Origin: Oceanibacterium hippocampi | Lineage (GTDB): Bacteria; Pseudomonadota; Alphaproteobacteria; Sneathiellales; Sneathiellaceae | NCBI RefSeq assembly: GCF_900172325.1 | Contig: NZ_FWFR01000001.1 | Coordinates: forward strand, 434,001 to 498,000 | Reading direction: 5' to 3' | DNA: 64,000 bases | Shown here: piece after piece, positions 47,177-58,872 of the stretch | Layout of the letters: each line of letters starts with the position of its first letter | Position numbering within the stretch: the stretch's first letter is position 1 | Notes under the pieces: generated by a model | What the model was told of the DNA's origin: nothing | Databases searched by the model: none | The model's input: the letters and a program-made list of their open reading frames with translations, nothing else | Position numbers and translations under genes: made by a program

Positions 47177-49987
47177 CTATTCGGCGGCTTGCGTCTCCTT
47201 GCCGGCGGCCGGCTTCGGCGACGCTTTCTTCTTCTTCTCGACGGTCCCTGTCAGCGCTGTCAGCAGGCGTTTCTCGATCAGCTTCAGCTTGCCCTGGTTG
47301 GTGATCTTGAGGCCGAACAGGTCCTTCACGTAGAAGACGTCGACCGCGCGTTCGCCGAAGGTCTCGATATGGGCCGAGGAAATCGAGAGCGACAGATCGA
47401 AGAAGGCGAGCGTCAGTTCGGCGAGCAGGCCAAGCCGGTCGCGACCGTTGACCTCGATCACCGTATGGGCGAGCGACGCATTGTTGTCGATCAGCACGAC
47501 CGGCTCCACGGTGAAGACCCGGGTCCGGCTCGGCAGCGCCGAGTTGCGCCGGTCGGCCAGTTCCTGGCGCGGTCGCCGGGTGCCGTTGAGGGTCTGTTCG
47601 ATCGCCGCCGAGAGCCGGGCGAGCTGGCCCGGATGGTCGAAGGCGCCACCCTCGTCATTCTGGATCAGGAAGCTGTCGAGCGCCAGGCCGTCGGCGGTGG
47701 TGAAGATCTTGGCGCCGACGATATTGGCGCCGGCGATCGCGATCGCCCCGGCGATGCGGGCGAAAAGGCCCGGATGGTCGGCGGTGTAGAGCGTGATCTC
47801 GGTGATGGAACGGAAGCTGTCGCTGCGGTTCTCGAGCGTGAGCGGCGCCCGCTCGCGATCGGCGCGGCGAATGATATGGGCATGCCGGACATGGGCCTGG
47901 GTCTCGAGCGAGAGCCAGTAGGGGTCGTAGTGGCGGGCGATATAGCGGTCCAGTTCCTCCGCGGTCCAGTCGGACATGGCCTCGCGGAATGCCTCCTTCG
48001 AGGCGCGGATCCGCGCCTCGCGGCCCTTGATCGCGTGACCGCCGCTGAGCACGCTTTCCGCGACATAATAGAGTTCGCGGAGCAACTGCCCCTTCCAGCC
48101 GTTCCAGACCTTCGGGCCGACGGCGCGGATGTCGGCGACGGTCAGCACCAGGAGCAGCCTGAGCCGCTCCGGGCTCTGCACGATATTGACGAAGTTCTCG
48201 ACCGTCTTCGGGTCGGCGATATCGCGCTTGAAGGCGAAATGGCTGAACACGAGGTGATAGCGCACCAGCCAGGCGACCGTCTCGGTTTCGGCCGCGGTCA
48301 GGCCGAGCCGGGGGCAGAGCGTCTCCGCCACCTCGGCGCCGATTACCGAATGATCACCGCCGCGACCCTTGGCGATGTCGTGCAACAGGACGGCGACATA
48401 GAGCACGCGCCTGGACAGCACCTTGTGAATGATGTCGTTGCTGAGCGGATGGTCCTCGCCGAGCACGCCGGACTCGATTCGCGCCAGCACGCCGATCGCC
48501 CGGATGGTGTGCTCGTCGACGGTGTAGACATGGTACATGTCATGCTGGGTCTGGGCCACGACGCGACCGAAATCGGGCACGAAACGACCAAGCACGCCGG
48601 CCTCGCTCAGGCGCCGGAGCGTGGTTTCCGGATCCTTCTTGGAGGTCAGCATTTCCAGGAACATCCGGTTCGCTTCCGGATTCTCCCGCACCGAGTTGTC
48701 GATCAGCTTGAGATTGCGGCGAATGATCCTGAGCGCGTTCGGGTGGATGTCGAGATCGCGGCTCTGGGCGAAATGAAAGAGCCGGATCATCAGCACCGGG
48801 TCCGCCTTGAGCGACACTTTCTCCGCCATGTCGACCCGCTTGCCGTCGACCGTCAGGCCCTCGACCGGGACCTTGGTGAAACGGAAACGCGGCATCCGGA
48901 AGCGGCCCCGGCCCTGCTGCTCCGCTTCGAAGGCGGCGCAGAAGATCCGCGTCAGGTCGCCGACATCCTTGGCCACCAGGTAATAGTGCTTCATGAAGCG
49001 CTCGACGCCGAGCGTCCCGGCATGGTCCTTGTAGCCGAGCCGGCGGGCCAGTTCCGGCTGGACGTCGAAGGTGAGCCGCTCCTCAGCGCGGTCGACGATC
49101 AGGTGCAACTGGCAGCGCACCGTCTTCAGGAAGTCCTCGGCCTTGAGAAACCGCCGACGCTCGGCCGCGGTGAGGACGCCGCGGGCGACCAGTTCGGACA
49201 CCTCGTCGGCGCGGTAGAGATATTTCGCGATCCAGAACAGCGTATGCAGGTCGCGAAGTCCGCCCTTGCCTTCCTTGATGTTGGGTTCGACCAGGTAGCG
49301 GGAATCGCCGAGCCTGGCATGGCGTTCGTCGCGCTCGGCAAGCTTCGCCTCGACGAAATCGAGGCCCGAGCCCTCGACGATCTCCTTCATGAAGCGGCTG
49401 CGGAGCTGGCGCTCGAGCGGCCTGTTCCCGGTGATGTAGCGCATCTCGAGAATCGAGGTGCGGATCGTGATATCGGCCTTGGCGAGGCGGATGCAGTCGT
49501 CGATCGAGCGCGTCGCATGGCCGACCTTCAGGCCGAGGTCCCAGAGCATGTAAAGCATGAACTCGACGACCTGTTCGCCCCACGGCGTCTGCTTGTAGGG
49601 AAACAGGAACAGCAGATCGACGTCCGAATAGGGCGCGAGTTCGCCCCGCCCGTAGCCGCCGACGGCGATCACCGAAAGCCGTTCGCCGGACGTCGGGTTG
49701 GTCAGCCTGTAAATCCGGCCGACGGTGAAATCGAAGATGCAGCGGATGACCTGGTCGGTCAGGAACGTGAAGCCACGCATCGCCACGCTGCCGTCGCCGT
49801 CCTCCTTGAAGCGCTGCTCGACCACCGTCCGGCCATGGGCCAGAATCGTCTTCAGATACTGCAGCGCCTCGGCGCGAAACCCGGCGGAATCCGGGGCGTG
49901 CTCCGTGGCAATGCCGTCGAGGCCGGCAATGACGGCCTTGCGGTCGACGATTTGGCGGCGGTTTCGCAGGTTTTCCATCGATATCAT
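47177..49987 (-). CDS. glnD: bifunctional PII uridylyltransferase/uridylyl-removing enzyme
   Basis: The 936-residue protein has the nucleotidyltransferase motif GGYGRGELAPYSDVDLLFLF (about residue 105). A GlnD helical domain, an HD domain (VLLHDIAKGRGGDHS, about 535) and two ACT domains (about 735 and 845) follow. It senses glutamine and modifies PII. The C-terminal 25 residues are a Lys/Ala-rich tail. The start may be ATG 49987 or ATG 49978. Confidence 0.97.
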   Translation of the reverse strand: MISMENLRNRRQIVDRKAVIAGLDGIATEHAPDSAGFRAEALQYLKTILAHGRTVVEQRFKEDGDGSVAMRGFTFLTDQVIRCIFDFTVGRIYRLTNPTSGERLSVIAVGGYGRGELAPYSDVDLLFLFPYKQTPWGEQVVEFMLYMLWDLGLKVGHATRSIDDCIRLAKADITIRTSILEMRYITGNRPLERQLRSRFMKEIVEGSGLDFVEAKLAERDERHARLGDSRYLVEPNIKEGKGGLRDLHTLFWIAKYLYRADEVSELVARGVLTAAERRRFLKAEDFLKTVRCQLHLIVDRAEERLTFDVQPELARRLGYKDHAGTLGVERFMKHYYLVAKDVGDLTRIFCAAFEAEQQGRGRFRMPRFRFTKVPVEGLTVDGKRVDMAEKVSLKADPVLMIRLFHFAQSRDLDIHPNALRIIRRNLKLIDNSVRENPEANRMFLEMLTSKKDPETTLRRLSEAGVLGRFVPDFGRVVAQTQHDMYHVYTVDEHTIRAIGVLARIESGVLGEDHPLSNDIIHKVLSRRVLYVAVLLHDIAKGRGGDHSVIGAEVAETLCPRLGLTAAETETVAWLVRYHLVFSHFAFKRDIADPKTVENFVNIVQSPERLRLLLVLTVADIRAVGPKVWNGWKGQLLRELYYVAESVLSGGHAIKGREARIRASKEAFREAMSDWTAEELDRYIARHYDPYWLSLETQAHVRHAHIIRRADRERAPLTLENRSDSFRSITEITLYTADHPGLFARIAGAIAIAGANIVGAKIFTTADGLALDSFLIQNDEGGAFDHPGQLARLSAAIEQTLNGTRRPRQELADRRNSALPSRTRVFTVEPVVLIDNNASLAHTVIEVNGRDRLGLLAELTLAFFDLSLSISSAHIETFGERAVDVFYVKDLFGLKITNQGKLKLIEKRLLTALTGTVEKKKKASPKPAAGKETQAAE

Positions 49988-50119
49988 AGCGGGGATCGCT
50001 TTCCGGCGCGGCGCGCCCTTGCTTGCGACCGAACATTCCAGTCCATCAAGATACGCGCGGCGGCACGCGTTTCAAATGCAACGCGTCGGCCGCCGTTGTC
50101 GCGCCGGAACTGATCGCCG

Positions 50120-50887
50120 TCAGGTGATCGTCGCGCCGCCGTCGATCACCATCGTGTGCCCGGTCATGAAGGCACCGGCGTCGGAGGCCATGAACACGGC
50201 CGCGCCGGCGATCTCCTCCGGTGTGCCGATGCGGCGCAGCGGCGCCTTCGAGGTCGCCTGCTTCAGGATCTCCGGGTTCTCCCAGAGCGCGCGGGCGAAA
50301 TCGGTCTTGATCAGGCCCGGCGCGATCGCGTTTGCGCGAATGTTGTAGGGGCCATACTCGACGGCGATGTTGCGGGCCAGTGCCATGTCGGCGGCCTTCG
50401 AGATGCCGTAGGCGCCGAGCACCGGCGTGCCCTTGAGGCCGCCGATCGAGGAGACGATGATGATGACGCCGTCCTTGCGCGCCTTCATTTCCGGCAGGAC
50501 CATCTGGCAGAGCCAGTGGTTGGAGCGGATGTTCGAGGCCATGATCTTGTCGAAGGCATCGTCGGGGATGTCCGCCATCCCGCCGAAATACGGATTGACC
50601 GCGGCATTGCAGACCAGGATATCGATCTGGCCGAGACGCTTGCGGGTTTCATCGACCAGCGCCTGCAGCTGTTCCTTGTGCGAGATGTTGCCCGGGATCG
50701 CCGTCGCCGAACCGGCGCCGTCGCCTACCGCGGCGTTGATCTCGGCGGCGACCGCATCACAGGCATCGGCCTTGCGGCTCGATACGACGACTTTGGCGCC
50801 GGCCTTCGCCATCGCCTCGGCGATCGCCTTGCCGATGCCCTTCGTGGAACCCGTGATGACGGCGACCTTGCCCGTCAGATCGAACAT
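50120..50887 (-). CDS. SDR family oxidoreductase
   Basis: The 255-residue short-chain dehydrogenase has the cofactor loop TGSTKGIGKAIAEAM, NAAVNPYFGG, catalytic Ser in IIIVSSIGG and the YxxxK pair in AYGISKAADMALA. IDGGATI near the C-terminus is typical. It resembles the DHRS4 group, so NADPH use is possible (SSRKAD after the second strand). The substrate is unknown. A ribosome site GAGAGAAACGC precedes the ATG. It lies between mutS and glnD on the same strand. Confidence 0.9.
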   Translation of the reverse strand: MFDLTGKVAVITGSTKGIGKAIAEAMAKAGAKVVVSSRKADACDAVAAEINAAVGDGAGSATAIPGNISHKEQLQALVDETRKRLGQIDILVCNAAVNPYFGGMADIPDDAFDKIMASNIRSNHWLCQMVLPEMKARKDGVIIIVSSIGGLKGTPVLGAYGISKAADMALARNIAVEYGPYNIRANAIAPGLIKTDFARALWENPEILKQATSKAPLRRIGTPEEIAGAAVFMASDAGAFMTGHTMVIDGGATIT

Positions 50888-50979
50888 GCGTTTCTCTCCC
50901 CGATAACATTTCCCAGGCGACCCGAACGCGCCGCCGGCCGAGCACGATAGACGGCTCCACCCCCTGCTGTCGATCCGCC

Positions 50980-53661
50980 CTATCGCCCGGCGCGTTCGGC
51001 CGCCAGCCGCTTGAGCTCGTAGATCAGGTCGAGCGCCTCGCGCGGCGAGAGGTCGTCCGGCGCGATCGTCGCCAGCCGGTCGTCCAGCGGATCCGGCACG
51101 TCCGGCTCCTCCCGCGACCGCCCGTTCTGCCGGAGCATCTCGGCGAACAGCGGCAGATCCTCGGCCAGGCGGGTCGCGGCCGAGGCCTGATCGCCCGATT
51201 CGAGCCGCTCCATGACCTCCTGGGCGCGCCCGATCACCGCCGCCGGCAGGCCGGCCAGCTTCGCCACCTGGATGCCGTAGGAACGATCGGCCGCGCCGCC
51301 CGTCACCTCATGCAGGAAGATCACCTCGCCCTGCCATTCCTTGATCCGCATGGTGTGGTTTGCCAGCCCGTCGAGCTTTGCGGCGAGTGCCGTCAGCTCG
51401 TGGTAATGGGTCGCGAACAGCGCCCGGCAGCGATTGACGTCGTGCAGATGCTCGACCGTCGCCCAGGCGATCGAGAGCCCGTCGAAGGTCGCCGTGCCAC
51501 GCCCGATCTCGTCCAGGATGACCAGCGACCGCGGCCCCGCCTGGTTCAGGATCGCCGCCGTCTCGACCATTTCGACCATGAAGGTCGAGCGGCCCCGCGC
51601 AAGGTCGTCGGAGGCACCGACCCGGCTGAACAGCCGGTCGACGACGCCGATACGGGCGCTCTCCGCCGGCACGTAGGCACCGATCTGCGCGAGAATCGCG
51701 ATCAGCGCGTTCTGCCGAAGGAAGGTGCTCTTGCCGGCCATGTTCGGGCCGGTCAGCAGCCACAGGCGGCTGTCCCCGTCGAGCCGGCAGTCGTTGGCAA
51801 CGAAGGGGCCGGCATCGGCCTTGCGGAGCGCCGCCTCGACGACCGGGTGACGGCCTCCCTCGATCGCGAAGCCGGTGCCGTCATCGACTTCCGGTCGGCA
51901 CCAGTTCTCCGCGACCGCGAGTTCGGCAAGCGCGGCCGCAACGTCGAGCCGCGCGAAGGCAGCCGCGGCGGCGAGGATCGTTGCGCCCGATTCGAGTACC
52001 CTGGCCTGCAGCATCTCGAAGCATTCCAGTTCCAGCGCCAGCGCGCGTTCGGCCGCCCGGCCGATCTTGTCCTCCAGCTCACCGAGCGCCACGGTTCCGA
52101 AACGAACCGCGTTCGCCATGGTCTGTCGATGGATAAAATCGGCACCGAGCTTGTCCGCGTGGCGCGGCGAGATCTCGACGAAATAGCCGAGCACGTTGTT
52201 GTGGCGGACCTTCAGGCCGGCCACCCCGGTCTCCTCGCGGTAGCGTTCCTGGAGCGCCGCGATATGCCGCCGGCTCTGGTCCCGGAGCATGCGGAGCTCG
52301 TCGAGTTCCGGCCGGTAACCGGCAGCGACAAAACCGCCGTCGCGGGCCTGCAGCGGCAGCTCGGCGGCGAGCGCCCGGTCCAGCTCATCGACCAGCTCCG
52401 CATGAAAGCCGAGCGCGTCGAGGGCGAGGGCGATGCCCTCGGGCGGTCCGCCCAGGCGGTCGTCCATGAAGAGTGTCCGGACCTCGGCCGTGAGTCCCAG
52501 CGAATCGCGGATCGCGGCCAGATCGCGCGGGCCGCCGCGGCCAAGCGACAGCCGGCTGAGCGCCCGCTCGAGGTCGGCGCACCGGCGCAGCAGCGCGCGG
52601 AGCGCGCCGCGCGGCTCGCTGCCGCCGGTGAAGTACTGGACCATGTCGAGACGCGCGTTGATCGCCGCCGGATCGGTCATCGGACCGGCGAGATCGGCGG
52701 CCAGCCGGCGCGCGCCCGGCCCGGTGACGGTCCGATCGATGGTCGCCAGCAGCGAACCGTCGCGGCCACCGGCCAGCGTCTGCACCAGTTCGAGATTGCG
52801 CCGGGTTGCCGCATCGATGGAGACCACGGCGGCCGATTCGAGCCGTTCCGGCGGGCGGATCGTCGGCAGGCGGCCTTTCTGGGTCAGCGCGACGTAATCG
52901 ACCAGCGCCCCGGCGGCGGCCAGCTCGGCCCGGCCGAAGGCGCCAAAGGCGTCGAGCGCGGCCACGCCGAACAGCGATTTCAGGCGGCGGGCGCCGTTGT
53001 CGCTGTCGAACCGGACCGACGGCAGCGGCGTTATCGCACCTTCGGCCGCCGCCTCGATGCCGCGCTCGGCAATCTCGCCCATGAGCCGGTCGGCGAGCAG
53101 GATCTCACCGGGCGCCAGGCGGGCAAGCTCGGAAGCGATCTCGCGATCGGCGAGCGCCCGGGTCGCGAATTCGCCGGTCGAGATGTCGAGCCAGGCGATC
53201 GCCCATTCACCGGCCGCCCGGGCGAGGCTGGCCAGGTAGTTGTGGCGACGGGCGTCGAGCAGATTGTCCTCGGTCAGGGTGCCGGGCGTGACCAGGCGAA
53301 CGACATCGCGCTGCACGACCGACTTGGCGCCGCGTTTCTTCGCCTCCGCCGGGTCCTCGGTCTGTTCACAGACAGCGACCCGGAAGCCCTTCCGGATCAG
53401 CCGCGACAGATACCCGTCTGCCGCATGGACCGGGACGCCGCACATCGGGATATCCTCCCCCGCATGCTTGCCGCGCTTGGTCAGCGCGATGTCGAGGGCC
53501 GCCGCGGCGGCGACCGCGTCGTCGAAGAACAGCTCGTAGAAATCGCCCATCCGATAGAACAGGAGGCAATCGGAATGGGCCTCCTTCAGCGCCAGGTACT
53601 GGGCCATCATGGGGGTTATTTTCGGCGCGTCGGCCGCCTGATTCGCACGTGCTTTCGGCAT
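50980..53661 (-). CDS. mutS: DNA mismatch repair protein MutS
   Basis: The ATG at 53661 gives 893 residues. The N-terminal mismatch-binding domain has [16 protein letters not shown], with the FYE motif that contacts mismatches. The ATPase has Walker [12 protein letters not shown] (about 640) and [18 protein letters not shown]. The C-terminal part [10 protein letters not shown] follows. The open frame upstream (to 53748) is shadow. It diverges from maeB with 155 bp between. Confidence 0.97.
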   Translation of the reverse strand: MPKARANQAADAPKITPMMAQYLALKEAHSDCLLFYRMGDFYELFFDDAVAAAAALDIALTKRGKHAGEDIPMCGVPVHAADGYLSRLIRKGFRVAVCEQTEDPAEAKKRGAKSVVQRDVVRLVTPGTLTEDNLLDARRHNYLASLARAAGEWAIAWLDISTGEFATRALADREIASELARLAPGEILLADRLMGEIAERGIEAAAEGAITPLPSVRFDSDNGARRLKSLFGVAALDAFGAFGRAELAAAGALVDYVALTQKGRLPTIRPPERLESAAVVSIDAATRRNLELVQTLAGGRDGSLLATIDRTVTGPGARRLAADLAGPMTDPAAINARLDMVQYFTGGSEPRGALRALLRRCADLERALSRLSLGRGGPRDLAAIRDSLGLTAEVRTLFMDDRLGGPPEGIALALDALGFHAELVDELDRALAAELPLQARDGGFVAAGYRPELDELRMLRDQSRRHIAALQERYREETGVAGLKVRHNNVLGYFVEISPRHADKLGADFIHRQTMANAVRFGTVALGELEDKIGRAAERALALELECFEMLQARVLESGATILAAAAAFARLDVAAALAELAVAENWCRPEVDDGTGFAIEGGRHPVVEAALRKADAGPFVANDCRLDGDSRLWLLTGPNMAGKSTFLRQNALIAILAQIGAYVPAESARIGVVDRLFSRVGASDDLARGRSTFMVEMVETAAILNQAGPRSLVILDEIGRGTATFDGLSIAWATVEHLHDVNRCRALFATHYHELTALAAKLDGLANHTMRIKEWQGEVIFLHEVTGGAADRSYGIQVAKLAGLPAAVIGRAQEVMERLESGDQASAATRLAEDLPLFAEMLRQNGRSREEPDVPDPLDDRLATIAPDDLSPREALDLIYELKRLAAERAGR

Positions 53662-53816
53662 GGGGCGGAAGCTAGCATGCGTTTTCCGCCGCTGCATCAA
53701 TTGTCGGGGCCACACCCGCTCCTCTAAGATGATCGCCCGACGCCGCAAGCCTGTGGTCTCGGGACGCGTACCATCGGGCCGCGAAACAGGTGAATGGTCG
53801 AGAGGTCGAAGAGAGA

Positions 53817-56081
<2,265 letters not shown>

Positions 56082-56106
56082 GGCCGCCGGCGGGATCCGC
56101 GGGACG

Positions 56107-56952
56107 ATGAGCGAGCGACCGCAAGACGACGATACCGCGGCCCTGCTCGATCGCGTCGCCGCGGGCAATGGCGCGGCCTTCGCGGAACTCTACCGGCGCT
56201 GGGCGCCCCGCGCCCATGCCGAGGCGTTGCACCACCTGGGCGACGCCGAACGGGCCGAAGCCGCGTTGCAGGAAGGCTTCCTGCGGGTCTGGCACCAGGC
56301 CGGGTCGCAGCCCGGTGGCCCGGACCGGGCCTGGCTCATGACCCTGTTCGAGGCGGCGATCGCCAGTTATGGCGACGGGCCGGTCGCCTGCGACTTCACC
56401 CGCGAACCGGTGCCGCCACCGGCACGGATCTGGCAGGGCGTTGCGCTGGTCACCAGCGGCAGTCGCGGCGGACGCGACGAGGACGACGGGCGGCGGCGAA
56501 GACCGGGCGCCCGCATGTCCGGTCCGACGCCGGCGACCATGCCACCCTTCTGGCGGCGGCCGCGGGTTCTGGCCATGGTCTTCGCCGTGGGCGCGCTGAT
56601 ATTCGTGGCCGGCCGATACGACCGGTCACCGCCGGCCGAGCCCGGCGAGGCGCACTGGTACATTCATGTCGACCTGGCGGAGCATGAGATCACGGTACGT
56701 CCCGATCCGGCCCTGAAGGGCACCGGCGACAGCACGCTGATGCTGTGGCTCGACCCGGGCGCGCCCGAGGTCCTCGTCCCGGTCGGCGCGCTCTGGCCGG
56801 ACCGGGAGACGCATCTGCCGGCCACGCGCGCCGTCGCCCGTTCGCTCGCCAAGGCCAGGCGTTTCGTCATCACCCGCGAGACGGGCACCGCCGAGCTAAT
56901 CCGGCAGCCCACCGGACCGATCCTGTTCGAGGGGCCACTGCCGCCCGGGTGA
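56107..56952 (+). CDS. fusion-like protein: sigma region 2-like segment plus RskA-like anti-sigma segment
   Basis: The 281-residue protein starts at the ATG at 56107. Residues 1-90 resemble region 2 of an ECF sigma factor (LLDRVAAGNGAAFAELYRRW, AEAALQEGFLRVWHQA). No region 4 follows. Residues 100-125 hold the PPPARIWQGVALV linker seen in RskA anti-sigma factors. A basic stretch, one TM segment (VLAMVFAVGALIFVAGRY, 154-171) and an RskA C-terminal domain follow (LMLWLDPGAPEVLVPVGALW, QPTGPILFEGPL). This is a joined sigma/anti-sigma, either by deletion between two once-adjacent genes or a deliberate fusion. It begins 25 bp after maeB. Confidence 0.75.
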   Translation: MSERPQDDDTAALLDRVAAGNGAAFAELYRRWAPRAHAEALHHLGDAERAEAALQEGFLRVWHQAGSQPGGPDRAWLMTLFEAAIASYGDGPVACDFTREPVPPPARIWQGVALVTSGSRGGRDEDDGRRRRPGARMSGPTPATMPPFWRRPRVLAMVFAVGALIFVAGRYDRSPPAEPGEAHWYIHVDLAEHEITVRPDPALKGTGDSTLMLWLDPGAPEVLVPVGALWPDRETHLPATRAVARSLAKARRFVITRETGTAELIRQPTGPILFEGPLPPG

Positions 56953-57157
56953 GCCTTCCGACGGGCCCGCGCACGCGGGAGCCCGCGGATGCGAAAAAAA
57001 TCCCGCATGCCGACATCCGCCGGAGATATTTCGGCGTATCATTCATTAGTGTTCGGTGCTGCATCCGACACCCGGCTGTTCGCCGCCGTGCCGGCAACGC
57101 CGGCCGCCGCGTCCGACTGACGCGGCTCGCTCGAAAACAAAGGAAGGAACTTCCCCC

Positions 57158-57757
57158 ATGTCCACCAATCAATTCGTTGCCGAAAGGCTGATTGTGCCGG
57201 CGCGTCGCGTGTTTATGAGCGATGTCGGGAAGGCCGCGCTCTCGGCGAGCGCCGTGGCAATCCTCGCCGGTTGCGAGAGCATGGCGTCCGGCCAGGCCGA
57301 CACGTCCGCCTCGGATGCCGAGATTCTCAACGTCGCCCTCGGTCTTGAACATGAGGCGATCGGCGCGTACCAGCTCGGCGCCGAAAGCGGCCTGCTGCAG
57401 AAGCCGGTGCTCGACGTCGCGGTGCTGTTCCAGAGCCATCACAAGGCCCATCGCGACGCCCTGATGGGCGCGATCTCGAAACTCGGCGGGGCGCCCGTCG
57501 AATCGAAGAGCCTGGACGACTACGCCGCCTCGCTCGGCGCCGCCTCGCTGAAGAGCCAGACAGACGTCCTGATGCTCGCCGCGAAGCTCGAGAAGGGCGC
57601 GGCGAATGCCTATCTGGGCGTCATTCCGTCCTTCGGCGATCGAAATATCGCCCAGGTCGCCGGCCGTCTCGCGGCCGACGAAACGATGCACTGGACGGCC
57701 CTTGCCGGCGCCCTCGGCCAGCCGCTGCCGCAGAATGCACTGACCTTCGGCGCCTGA
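57158..57757 (+). CDS. ferritin-like domain lipoprotein
   Basis: The 199-residue protein starts at the ATG at 57158 with AAGGAAGGA upstream. It has a hydrophobic N-terminus with a lipobox-like SAVAILAGC, suggesting an outer-envelope lipoprotein. The mature part is a ferritin-like helical bundle with putative metal ligands in LGLEHEAIGAYQLGAES, FQSHHKAHRD, LEKGAANAYLGVIPSF and ADETMHWTAL. Enzymatic role is unknown; iron or peroxide handling is possible. The sigma/anti-sigma-like gene lies 205 bp upstream. Confidence 0.85.
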   Translation: MSTNQFVAERLIVPARRVFMSDVGKAALSASAVAILAGCESMASGQADTSASDAEILNVALGLEHEAIGAYQLGAESGLLQKPVLDVAVLFQSHHKAHRDALMGAISKLGGAPVESKSLDDYAASLGAASLKSQTDVLMLAAKLEKGAANAYLGVIPSFGDRNIAQVAGRLAADETMHWTALAGALGQPLPQNALTFGA

Positions 57758-57781
57758 TCACCAAGGTGATCGACCGCGTTT

Positions 57782-57813
57782 CCCGGGCGGCTTCGGCCGC
57801 CCGGGGTCGTTTT
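57782..57813 (+). terminator. intrinsic terminator after the ferritin-like gene
   Basis: CCCGGGCGGC-TTCG-GCCGCCCGGG forms a perfect 10-bp stem with a stable TTCG tetraloop, followed by GTCGTTTT. It starts 25 bp after the stop of the plus-strand gene and lies before the convergent olsB gene. Confidence 0.85.
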
Positions 57814-57865
57814 CACGGTCTCTGGAGGGACGGTTATGCGCAGCCGGTGGAGCGGACGCCGGGGC

Positions 57866-58735
57866 TCAGCCGCGGCGTGAGGCGCGGTCGCCTCGGTCGA
57901 AATGGCCGAAATAACGCTCGCCGATACGTTCGACCGGCAACAGCACGAAGACATCCGTGGTCCCGAACTGGTGGTCGACCACCGCACCCTGGCCAATATG
58001 GGCGCCGAGCCGGATGTAGCCCTTGACCAGCGGCGGCAGCGCCATGAAGGCCCGACGGGCATTGATCTGGTCCGCCGGCAGCAGGTTCATTTCCTCGTAG
58101 CGTTCGGCAACCGCCCGGACCCGCAGATCCTCGGGCGCCAGGTGGTTGTGATGCAGGTAGGAAAGCGGCTGGGCGTGGGCTTTCGGATCGACTCCGGGAA
58201 GGCTGGCGCAACCGAACAGCGCGGTGATCGCGTGGGCCTCCATATAGGCCGCGATGCCGCGCCAGAGCAGCTGGATGGTCGCCGTGTTGCGATGATCGCG
58301 GCGCACGCAGGAGCGGCCGAGTTCCATCAGGCCCCCCTTGCCCGGCGGGTTGAGCACGGGATGACCAAGCAGCGGCGTCAGGTCGTATTCATCGGCCGAA
58401 TAGAAACCGTCGTGCTTCTCCGCGACCGCCTGGCGAAGCAGCCGGTAGGTCCCGACCACGTTGTTCGGACCCTTTTCCTCCCGATCGATGACCAGGAGAT
58501 GATCGCAAAGCGCGTCGAAGGCATCGAAGTCCCGGCGCGCGGCATCCATGGCCGGGGTCGCGAGGGCTGCCATCTCCCGATAGAAGATCTGGTAGCGCAG
58601 CGCCTGGCTGCGGGCGATCTCCTCGTCGGAGCGGGCGAGACGAACCTCCAGCCGGCCGTCGACAACCGCGAGCGGAAACGCCTCGGCCCATGGCCTCGGT
58701 TCGCGGGTGAGTTCGCTGCGCAACGGAACTTGCAT
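57866..58735 (-). CDS. olsB: GNAT N-acyltransferase, OlsB-like (ornithine lipid synthesis)
   Basis: The 289-residue protein has the OlsB layout: a GNAT-like core with RYQIFYREMAALATPAMDAA, DHLLVIDREEKG, VVGTYRLLRQ, LMELGRSCVRRDHRNTATIQ and LLWRGIAAYMEAHAITALFG. OlsB transfers a 3-hydroxyacyl group from ACP to ornithine; an OlsA-type enzyme completes the lipid. A PlsC/OlsA-like protein is at 34.6 kb. The ATG at 58735 is taken; a GTG at 58756 is an alternative. Confidence 0.88.
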   Translation of the reverse strand: MQVPLRSELTREPRPWAEAFPLAVVDGRLEVRLARSDEEIARSQALRYQIFYREMAALATPAMDAARRDFDAFDALCDHLLVIDREEKGPNNVVGTYRLLRQAVAEKHDGFYSADEYDLTPLLGHPVLNPPGKGGLMELGRSCVRRDHRNTATIQLLWRGIAAYMEAHAITALFGCASLPGVDPKAHAQPLSYLHHNHLAPEDLRVRAVAERYEEMNLLPADQINARRAFMALPPLVKGYIRLGAHIGQGAVVDHQFGTTDVFVLLPVERIGERYFGHFDRGDRASRRG

Positions 58736-58872
58736 GCTCTTACCGGTGTTTTGCACTAGGTCTCAACCATACCGGTTTTCTTGACGACTGTATGACGCGG
58801 CCCGGGGCGGGGAAATATCCACGACCGGGCCGGACATCCGGCGTCTTTCGATCATGGCATCGCGCATCGTCG

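Noticed and set aside
47189-50113. 974-residue plus-strand open frame
   Set aside because: It mirrors glnD codon by codon, with no recognisable motif; the minus-strand frame has full GlnD domains.
56980-57030. Poly-A/poly-T tract with short repeats (GATGCG...CGCAT) as a terminator of the sigma/anti-sigma-like gene
   Set aside because: On the plus strand the hairpin is followed by A-rich or mixed sequence rather than T, so it does not fit an intrinsic terminator in the needed direction.
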